A stretch of DNA of 11,658 nucleotides, taken from NCBI GenBank assembly GCA_964409295.1, contig CAYPCV010000133.1, positions 1 through 11,658 on the forward strand. Reading direction: 5' to 3'. The number at the start of each line of letters is the position of its first letter. Within the stretch, counting starts at the first letter, position 1. The notes below the pieces were generated by a model, which made no database searches, had not been told where the DNA came from, and worked only from the letters and a program-made list of their open reading frames with translations. This stretch comes from UBA1140 sp964409295 (lineage in GTDB: Bacteria > Campylobacterota > Campylobacteria > Campylobacterales > Sulfurovaceae). Shown one piece after another: positions 6,719-11,658 of the stretch. A program made the translations under genes and the position numbers.

Positions 6719-7069
6719 TTAGGATGAGATTATAACCACAGCAATAGCAAACCCTCCGTCATGAGCGATGGAGAGGGATGAACTTTTAATCTTATGATGT
6801 TCTTGGGCTTTTGGACTTAGCTTAAAATGGGGTGCATTTTTATCATCTTTATAAATAATAATATCAAGAAAAGAGAGCTCAGCCCCAATACCACAACCCA
6901 AAGCTTTGGCAATGGCTTCTTTACTTGCCCAATAGCCTGCGATACTCTCTATTTTTTTAGATAAATTTTGCTCACTTTCATTTAAAAATCTATCTAAAAA
7001 TTTTTTACCAAATTTATTGAATGATTTTTCTATTCTACTGACTACAGTAATGTCTGTTCCAATTTTCAT
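6719..7069 (-). CDS. acpS: Holo-[acyl-carrier-protein] synthase
   Basis: AcpS transfers 4'-phosphopantetheine from coenzyme A to a serine of apo-acyl carrier protein in the cytoplasm, activating it for fatty acid synthesis. The 116 residues match the family's usual length. Diagnostic motifs are IGTDIT with Asp6 and WASKEAIAKALGCG with Glu51, which are the Mg-binding pair. FLDRFLNESE and a terminal SLSIAHDGGFA-type segment are also present. The ATG at 7069 is fixed because the family begins immediately before the IG(I/T)D motif. No Shine-Dalgarno is visible in front of it (CTAACTTT). A -10-like GATAAA lies only 8 nt upstream, so a leaderless or nearly leaderless message is possible. The gene is divergent from mlaE across 50 nt and lies directly upstream of dnaE. 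Confidence 0.94.
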   Translation of the reverse strand: MKIGTDITVVSRIEKSFNKFGKKFLDRFLNESEQNLSKKIESIAGYWASKEAIAKALGCGIGAELSFLDIIIYKDDKNAPHFKLSPKAQEHHKIKSSSLSIAHDGGFAIAVVIISS

Positions 7070-7077
7070 AAAGTTAG

Positions 7078-7083
7078 TTTATC
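7078..7083 (-). promoter_or_regulatory. Candidate -10 element very close to the acpS start
   Basis: GATAAA on the minus strand ends 8 nt before the acpS ATG. If used, transcription would begin at or next to the start codon, which would explain the missing ribosome binding site. The hexamer is a weak match in AT-rich DNA. Confidence 0.3.
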
Positions 7084-7094
7084 TAAAAATTGGA

Positions 7095-7100
7095 TAAAAT
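7095..7100 (+). promoter_or_regulatory. Candidate -10 element for mlaE
   Basis: TAAAAT in GGATAAAAT ends 19 nt before the mlaE ATG, the same 9-mer and spacing as at 918-926 before the CAP lipoprotein gene. No -35 was recognised. A modest AAGAG ribosome site lies in the short leader. Confidence 0.35.
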
Positions 7101-7119
7101 AAATTAAAAAAAGAGTTTT

Positions 7120-7914
7120 ATGATAGAGTCATTATTTGCATTTATTGGTACCCCCTTTGTTAACTTTATGAAAAAAATGGAAAAATTTGGTGCATTTATA
7201 ATGTTTCAACTGCATCTGTTTCCATTGATGTTTAAACGTCCTTGGCGACTAAAGCAGATATTTGAGCAGACTGAAGTTGTGGCAATAGGAACATTTGGGG
7301 TTATCTTTTTAACAGCACTGTTCTTAGGTTTAATCGAAGCTGTACAGCTCTATCAAGGTTTTTCCAAATTTGGAGCAGAGAGCTTTATGGGATATACCAT
7401 TTTTATCTCAATTAGTAGAGAACTCGCACCTCTCTTGGCAGGATTAATGGTAACAGCACAAGCCATTTCATCAATGGGTGCTGAACTTGGAACGATGCGT
7501 GTAACAGAGCAGATTGATGCTATTGAGACTTTGGCTGTAGATTCTAAAAAATATCTGCTTATTCCTCGAATTATTGCAACGACCCTTGCTGTTCCTCTAT
7601 TGGTTATTGCTTTTGATTTTATATCTAATATGTCAGCATTTTTAATGGCATGGTTCGCCTTAGATATGAACCCTGTAGTTTATGCTGATAGTATTAAACA
7701 GTTATTGCACTTTTCAGATATTGGCTCTGGTATTTTAAAAGGACTATTTTATGGATACCTTATTGGAAGTATTGGTGCATATGTAGGGTATCATACAACA
7801 GGTGGAGCAAAAGGAGTGGGTATATCAACAACCAAGGCCGTTGTATTGGCCTCGGTTACGGTATTTATTGCTGATTTATTTTTATCTATAATCTTTATGG
7901 CATTGGATTGGTAG
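7120..7914 (+). CDS. mlaE: MlaE-family ABC transporter permease (phospholipid transport)
   Basis: The 264-residue inner-membrane permease belongs to the MlaE/YrbE family. In its best-known form this family pairs with the MlaF ATPase and MlaD to move phospholipids between the outer and inner membranes. The family signature ELGTMRVTEQIDAIE (122-136) is present, as is the C-terminal GAKGVGISTTKAVV (229-242). Hydrophobic stretches lie at about 53-76, 101-119, 147-170, 172-182, 204-224 and 239-262. An amphipathic N-terminal region of about 40 residues precedes them. The ATG at 7120 has a weak AAGAG ribosome site. No mlaF or mlaD gene is adjacent: upstream is divergent acpS and downstream is convergent hisD after 13 nt. 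The gene is probably monocistronic and its partners must lie elsewhere. A Mla role is inferred from family; the exact substrate is not shown. Confidence 0.9.
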   Translation: MIESLFAFIGTPFVNFMKKMEKFGAFIMFQLHLFPLMFKRPWRLKQIFEQTEVVAIGTFGVIFLTALFLGLIEAVQLYQGFSKFGAESFMGYTIFISISRELAPLLAGLMVTAQAISSMGAELGTMRVTEQIDAIETLAVDSKKYLLIPRIIATTLAVPLLVIAFDFISNMSAFLMAWFALDMNPVVYADSIKQLLHFSDIGSGILKGLFYGYLIGSIGAYVGYHTTGGAKGVGISTTKAVVLASVTVFIADLFLSIIFMALDW

Positions 7915-7927
7915 TTTTTATGAGTCG

Positions 7928-9217
7928 TTAAGATAATCTAATTCTAACGGACTCTTCGTGAGCTGTTAACCCTTCGGTATTTGCAATCAATGCACACGCC
8001 TCTCCAATTTCATTTAGACCCTCTTTTGTCATTGAAATTATAGAAGATTTCTTTAAAAAATGGTCTACTGATAATGGAGAGTAGAACTTTGCTGTTCCTC
8101 CTGTTGGCAAGGTGTGATTTGGACCAGCCACATAATCGCCTATTGGCTCTGGAGTATATTCGCCCAAGAAAATTGCTCCTGCATGTTTAATTTTTGCTAG
8201 CAACTCCATTGGGTTAGCTGTCATAACTTCTAGGTGTTCTGGGGCAATTCTATTCATTAAATTAATAGCTTCATCCATGGTTTGGGTTATAATAATTGCT
8301 CCACGCTCTTCAATGGATTTTCGAGCTATCTCTTTACGCGATAAGGTAGCTAAAAATTTCTCTATTTCAGAGGAAACCTTATTGGCTAAAGAAGCATCGG
8401 TTGTAATTAAAATAGACGATGCCATCTCATCATGTTCTGCTTGTGAAAGTAAATCAATGGCTAAATAGTCAGCACGAGCTGTACTGTCAGCCAAAATTCC
8501 TATCTCACTAGGCCCTGCAATCATATCAATATTTACTTCGCCATAAACCAATTTCTTAGCCGTTGCTACAAAGATATTTCCAGGCCCCGTAATGACATCT
8601 ACTTTAGGAATTGTCTCTGTTCCATACGCCATTGCCCCAATAGCTGATGCTCCACCTACTTTGAATACCTTGGTTACTTTACACAAGTGACAAGCAGCTA
8701 AAAGCAGTTCATTTAGCTCATCATCGGGTGCAGGGGTACAGACTACAATCTCTTCTACACCTGCTACAATAGCAGGAATAGCATTCATCAACAATGATGA
8801 TGGGTAGGCTGCTTTTCCACCAGGAATATATAGTCCTGCTGAATCTACAGCCGTTACTTTCTGCCCCAACATAGAACCATTTTTTTCAAAATCAAACCAT
8901 GATTTTGGCATCAATTTTTGGTGGTAGTTTTCAATTCTGTCATAGGCTAAGTGTAAAGCATCTCTTAGAGTAGCATCAATATTATTGTACGCCTCTTCCA
9001 TAGAGCTTAAACTTACTTCTAATGCCTCATCTGAACTTGGAGTCCAACGGTCAAATTTAGAAATATGTCCTTTGAGAGCCTTGTTCCCTTCAGTTTTAAT
9101 CTCATCAAGAAGCCCTTTTACAATAGAAGTTACTCCATCAATATCCATTGCACCACGTTTTAATAACTCATCAAATTCACTCTGAAAGTGTTCATCTTTT
9201 GTACTAAATATTTTCAC
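7928..9217 (-). CDS. hisD: Histidinol dehydrogenase
   Basis: HisD oxidises L-histidinol to L-histidine in two NAD-dependent steps, the end of histidine biosynthesis. From the GTG at 9217 the protein is 429 residues, the normal length. Zinc and catalytic residues are all present: Gln259 and His262 (LLSQAEHDE), Glu327 and His328 (APEHLE), Asp361 (GDY) and His420 (TAH). The central GPGNIFVATAKKLVYG and AGPSEIGI motifs are intact. The frame continues open to an ATG at 9253. The GTG is preferred because AAAGGA (9224-9229) precedes it by 6 nt, MKIF is a typical N-terminus, and the longer form would add 12 non-conserved residues. The start overlaps the 3' end of the upstream PLP-enzyme gene by 14 nt, so the two are probably co-transcribed and translationally coupled. 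No other his gene is nearby. Confidence 0.95.
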   Translation of the reverse strand: MKIFSTKDEHFQSEFDELLKRGAMDIDGVTSIVKGLLDEIKTEGNKALKGHISKFDRWTPSSDEALEVSLSSMEEAYNNIDATLRDALHLAYDRIENYHQKLMPKSWFDFEKNGSMLGQKVTAVDSAGLYIPGGKAAYPSSLLMNAIPAIVAGVEEIVVCTPAPDDELNELLLAACHLCKVTKVFKVGGASAIGAMAYGTETIPKVDVITGPGNIFVATAKKLVYGEVNIDMIAGPSEIGILADSTARADYLAIDLLSQAEHDEMASSILITTDASLANKVSSEIEKFLATLSRKEIARKSIEERGAIIITQTMDEAINLMNRIAPEHLEVMTANPMELLAKIKHAGAIFLGEYTPEPIGDYVAGPNHTLPTGGTAKFYSPLSVDHFLKKSSIISMTKEGLNEIGEACALIANTEGLTAHEESVRIRLS

Positions 9218-10073
9218 TGTATTTCCTTTGGTATCGTGCCAACATGCTCTCATTTCCTATCAATCCACCTTGATGGATATAGAGCGTAGGCTTTTCAAAA
9301 ATTTGTGGATTTTCTAATAAAGTTAGCCATCCATGTGGGTCATAAAGTAAATCAAACTCTATGCCCATTTTGTCTTGTAATTCTAACCAAATATTATAAG
9401 ACTCTCTATAGAGCTTTCCAAAGTGTCGTTTTTTTGAAGGAGTTAAAATAGTTGGATGAAAGTTTTTATCTTTTTCAAGCATCAAAAACTGCTCTTTTAA
9501 ATAATCTACTCCACCCACACATGGAGTTGTGTAGACTCTATCTTTGGTATATTTTTGTAAAAATAGAGCAGTAGTTCCTGTACCTGAGGGTAAAAAGATA
9601 TTAAGCTCTTCTATATGCTGTTCTTTTTTCCAAGACTCTATCTCTTTGGCTAAAATTTCAAGACCATATTCTGCCTCTTGTTGTCGTCCACCTTCTTCTA
9701 CAAAAAGGGTTGTTTTATCGGTTGATGGAACAGGAGTACTCTGCTCTACATATATTTTCATTCCATTTTCAAGAGCATACTTATAATTTCCATGAGGATT
9801 TTCTTTTAAATAGTCTGCGATGTGTGTCGTATAATAATTAAATTCCCATCCCTGTTTTTTTGCTAAAACAGAAATAGAGTACATTGCGTTGGATTGAGCC
9901 GAACCATAAGAGAGAACTTTTTGAATATGGGGAAATTCATGAGCTAAGTAATAATGAAATTTACGAGCCTTGTTTCCCGAAAAATCCTGAGAGAGTAAAT
10001 CGTCTCGTTTTATATAAATAGTTTGGTTTTGAAACTGTTTCTTGTCGGTTGGAGAGTTTATAAAATTATTCAT
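9204..10073 (-). CDS. PLP-dependent enzyme of the ACC deaminase/D-cysteine desulfhydrase family
   Basis: This is a 289-residue fold-type II pyridoxal-phosphate enzyme. KRDDLLSQDFSGNKARK holds the expected Schiff-base lysine (Lys35). GSAQSNAMYS (57-66) corresponds to the substrate carboxylate-binding QSN loop. PSGTGTTA (162-169) is the phosphate-binding loop. The protein is shorter than classical ACC deaminases (about 330-340 residues). The His that usually follows QSN is Ala63 here. True ACC deaminase activity is therefore doubtful, and D-cysteine desulfhydrase or another amino-acid lyase is equally possible. No Shine-Dalgarno precedes the ATG at 10073. A perfect TATAAT ends 7 nt upstream, so the mRNA is probably leaderless. 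The gene overlaps hisD by 14 nt and likely forms a two-gene operon with it. Confidence 0.8.
   Translation of the reverse strand: MNNFINSPTDKKQFQNQTIYIKRDDLLSQDFSGNKARKFHYYLAHEFPHIQKVLSYGSAQSNAMYSISVLAKKQGWEFNYYTTHIADYLKENPHGNYKYALENGMKIYVEQSTPVPSTDKTTLFVEEGGRQQEAEYGLEILAKEIESWKKEQHIEELNIFLPSGTGTTALFLQKYTKDRVYTTPCVGGVDYLKEQFLMLEKDKNFHPTILTPSKKRHFGKLYRESYNIWLELQDKMGIEFDLLYDPHGWLTLLENPQIFEKPTLYIHQGGLIGNESMLARYQRKYSENI
9224..9229 (-). promoter_or_regulatory. Ribosome binding site that fixes the GTG start of hisD
   Basis: AAAGGA on the minus strand lies 6 nt before GTG 9217-9215, inside the last codons of the upstream gene. It decides between this start and the unsupported ATG 36 nt upstream. Confidence 0.7.
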
Positions 10074-10080
10074 AAATGTG

Positions 10081-10086
10081 ATTATA
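10081..10086 (-). promoter_or_regulatory. Consensus -10 element placed for a leaderless transcript
   Basis: TATAAT on the minus strand is a perfect -10 hexamer whose last base is 7 nt from the ATG at 10073. The predicted transcript start coincides with, or is within a base or two of, the start codon of the PLP-enzyme gene and its hisD partner. Confidence 0.5.
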
Positions 10087-10101
10087 GCTAAACTATAATT
10101 T

Positions 10102-10129
10102 GATAACAGGGGCTAAAGCCTCTGTTATC
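10102..10129. terminator. Twelve-base-pair hairpin at the end of the beta-propeller gene
   Basis: Two 12-nt arms (10102-10113 and 10118-10129) with a 4-nt loop are complementary at all but one position. That pair is G-U on the plus strand and A-C on the minus strand. The hairpin begins in the last base of the minus-strand stop codon (10129-10131). It is a likely terminator for the lipoprotein gene, although the following bases (AAATTATAG) are not a true U-tract. It sits just upstream of the promoter of the next minus-strand gene. Confidence 0.5.
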
Positions 10130-11523
10130 TAGGATTTAACAAAAGACCCCATCGCTAATTTCCCACCTATTTCTAAACGCTCTACGACTTTTTTATCAAT
10201 TAAGTCCACTTTAACCAAGGCTCCCTCTTCTGTTAAGAAAAGATAGAAGTATCTACCATCTTTTGAGAAGTGGTATTGAGGGTGGGATTGGGTTTGAACT
10301 GTTCCCACCTCATTAAGATTACTAACCTCTATATCGGCTATTTTTGTATGGTTTTGGGTATTCATTAGAGTAATAAATTTATCTTTATGATTTATGACAA
10401 CAGCTATTTGATTATGCTCCATCTCATCAGTATGTCCTGCACCTTTTCCTGCTTGAACTGTTTTTACAATACGCATTGGTGTTGAGGTATAATCAATAAT
10501 AAAGAGTGTTCCTTCATCTGAACCAACATAGATTGTTTTTTGGTCTTTCAAAAAGTTTAAATGATGGACACCCATAATATTTGCCATAAGTCCCTCTTTT
10601 TGAATCTTTAACTCATCTATAATACTTAAGCCTTTTCCTTCTATGAACTCAAGCTTTAAGACAGAGGGGTAGATATTTGTTGAACCTTCTGCTGTGGCAA
10701 AAAAGATTGTAGAGGTATAGACTTCATTTCTACCATGTTTTCCTTGTCGTCCATGCTCTCCATGCACCTCAGGAGGAATGAGGTTATGCACAGGAGAGGG
10801 GGTAGTCAGTTCATTTACTTTACTTGTACTCCATGTACCATTACTCATTTTTGTAATCTTATATGTGATAATTTTTTTGTTTTGTCTATCAATTAATACA
10901 AAATGGTTTTGATTTAACCAGTGTGGATGACCTGAAGCCAATGTTCCACTAGATACATAGGCATGACCACTAGTGGTGGGTGCTGTAACAATATCTTCTC
11001 CTACGGTAGTAATAAGGGTATCAGTACGGCTGTCAACAATTGCTGTCATAGCTTTGTTACTTCCTGATATAGCTACTAGTCCTGTCTCTTGTTGTACATC
11101 AATGCTTCTTGGATAGAAGGGTAAAGTAATCGTTTTTGTAATGGTATTACTCTGTGAATCAAAAACATCAATAGCATTAGTTCCACGATTATCAATATAC
11201 ATTTTGGGATTACTATTATGTTCGGTAGCTTTTGTTTTGATTGTCTCTGCAGCATAGGTACTTTGATGACCTGTTGCAACAGTCTCTAATAGTTTCATAT
11301 TATCAATATCGACAACGACAATCATATTGTTTGCTTTATCTCCATAATAGGCTAGGGTTTGTTTGCTATTGTGGTTTGTCTCTCCTGATTGCATTGTTTC
11401 ATTACTGTTCTCACTACTACTGCTATTCTCACTTATATCTGTTGTTGAAGAGCCTGTCTCTCCTCCACACCCTACTAATAGTGTGATGGCAATAATTGTT
11501 AATCCTAATGATATACTTCTCAT
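10129..11523 (-). CDS. Histidine-rich YVTN/YncE-type beta-propeller lipoprotein
   Basis: The gene encodes a 464-residue predicted lipoprotein. The signal peptide ends in LLVGC (Cys19), followed by a Ser/Asn/Glu-rich linker (20-54). The remainder has the blade repeats of a YVTN/YncE or cytochrome-d1-like seven- or eight-bladed propeller (VVVDIDNMKLLETV, IDVFDSQSNTITKTITL, VGSDEGTLFIIDY, ALVKVDLIDKKVVERL). Histidines recur at inter-blade positions: TGHQ (86), SGHPHW (199, 201), PVHNLIPPE (246), VHHLNF (320, 321), GAGHTDE (364), INHKDKF (379) and QSHPQYH (414, 418). A loop VHGEHGRQGKHGRN spans 253-266. No haem-binding CXXCH exists. The pattern suggests a metal-binding or protein-docking surface facing the periplasm, which is inference. 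The ATG has AAAGGAT upstream. A tandem-repeat operator candidate lies before the promoter. Confidence 0.8.
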   Translation of the reverse strand: MRSISLGLTIIAITLLVGCGGETGSSTTDISENSSSSENSNETMQSGETNHNSKQTLAYYGDKANNMIVVVDIDNMKLLETVATGHQSTYAAETIKTKATEHNSNPKMYIDNRGTNAIDVFDSQSNTITKTITLPFYPRSIDVQQETGLVAISGSNKAMTAIVDSRTDTLITTVGEDIVTAPTTSGHAYVSSGTLASGHPHWLNQNHFVLIDRQNKKIITYKITKMSNGTWSTSKVNELTTPSPVHNLIPPEVHGEHGRQGKHGRNEVYTSTIFFATAEGSTNIYPSVLKLEFIEGKGLSIIDELKIQKEGLMANIMGVHHLNFLKDQKTIYVGSDEGTLFIIDYTSTPMRIVKTVQAGKGAGHTDEMEHNQIAVVINHKDKFITLMNTQNHTKIADIEVSNLNEVGTVQTQSHPQYHFSKDGRYFYLFLTEEGALVKVDLIDKKVVERLEIGGKLAMGSFVKS

Positions 11524-11552
11524 CTTTTATCCTTTAATTACTAATTAATGAG

Positions 11553-11558
11553 ATAATA
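11553..11558 (-). promoter_or_regulatory. Candidate -10 element of the beta-propeller lipoprotein gene
   Basis: TATTAT on the minus strand would place the transcript start near 11546, giving a leader of about 22 nt that holds AAAGGAT. The overlapping TATAGT is an alternative a few bases upstream. Confidence is limited by the AT-rich context. Confidence 0.35.
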
Positions 11559-11580
11559 CTATAAAGGTATAAGTAAAATA

Positions 11581-11599
11581 TTAGAAAACTGTTAGAAAA
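11581..11599. repeat. Tandem 8-bp direct repeats, possible response-regulator operator
   Basis: TTAGAAAA occurs at 11581-11588 and again at 11592-11599 on the plus strand, with an 11-bp period of about one helical turn. This is the arrangement bound by OmpR/PhoB-type regulators. Relative to a transcript start near 11546 the repeats cover about -35 to -53, a classical activator position. The regulator is unknown. Confidence 0.4.
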
Positions 11600-11658
11600 G
11601 TATTACTTTTTTATATTTCTATATTTTTAAGGATACGATTGTTCCTATTTTTGGTATG

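Noticed and set aside
7915..7950. A possible terminator hairpin between mlaE and hisD
   Set aside because: Only a 5-bp imperfect stem (CGTTA/TAACG) can be drawn, inside the hisD 3' end, with no T-tract.
9218..9253. Twelve-residue N-terminal extension of HisD from the ATG at 9253
   Set aside because: No ribosome site precedes that ATG, the residues lie outside the family's conserved start, and the GTG at 9217 has AAAGGA at the right distance.
10129..11523. Cytochrome cd1 nitrite reductase or nitrous oxide reductase
   Set aside because: There is no CXXCH haem site, no CuA motif, and the size and lipoprotein signal differ. Only the generic propeller repeat is shared.
11241..11548. Plus-strand frames opposite the propeller lipoprotein signal region
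   Set aside because: They are Leu/Ser/Tyr-rich antisense readings of the Ser/Asn-rich linker and signal peptide, without start signals.

Overview
The window looks like chromosomal DNA from a Campylobacterota (Epsilonproteobacteria) bacterium, possibly in or near the Sulfurimonas/Sulfurovum/Arcobacter groups. The reasons are low GC, a monomeric-type NADP isocitrate dehydrogenase, AAAGGAT-like ribosome binding sites before several genes, TATAAT-like -10 elements without clear -35 boxes, and tight mixed-strand gene packing. The genus is an inference from memory of these families; no search was run.

Layout from left to right. The 5' part of icd (positions 1-405, minus strand, cut by the window edge) is preceded by a small one-helix membrane protein of unknown function (589-795, minus). 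Divergent from it is a plus-strand lipoprotein with a PKD-like domain and a CAP/SCP domain (946-1776). This runs head-on into a long minus-strand dnaE (1788-6662), and the two stop codons lie in one perfect hairpin. acpS (6719-7069, minus) lies upstream of dnaE. mlaE (7120-7914, plus) is divergent from acpS and convergent with hisD (7928-9217, minus). hisD overlaps by 14 nt the end of a PLP-dependent gene of the ACC deaminase/D-cysteine desulfhydrase family (9204-10073, minus). A histidine-rich beta-propeller lipoprotein (10129-11523, minus) closes the window. Upstream of it is a pair of 8-bp direct repeats with an 11-bp period that resembles a response-regulator site.

The standout element is a full-length intein of 438 residues (4179-5492) inside DnaE, the replicative DNA polymerase alpha subunit. 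It splits the GPGRG/S sequence immediately before the serine that corresponds to E. coli Ser364, part of the nucleotide-binding GS motif. All splicing residues (Cys1, block-B His, block-F His, penultimate His, terminal Asn, Ser+1) are present. So are both catalytic aspartates of a LAGLIDADG homing endonuclease, plus an extra helix-turn-helix-like insert. The intein DNA is visibly more AT-rich than the exteins.

Most genes are housekeeping (TCA cycle, replication, lipid synthesis and transport, histidine synthesis) and do not form one pathway. The accessory interest lies in the intein, the two cell-surface lipoproteins and several promoter and hairpin details. No tRNA, rRNA, CRISPR or insertion sequence was seen. 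No gene-free stretch exceeds 300 bases.
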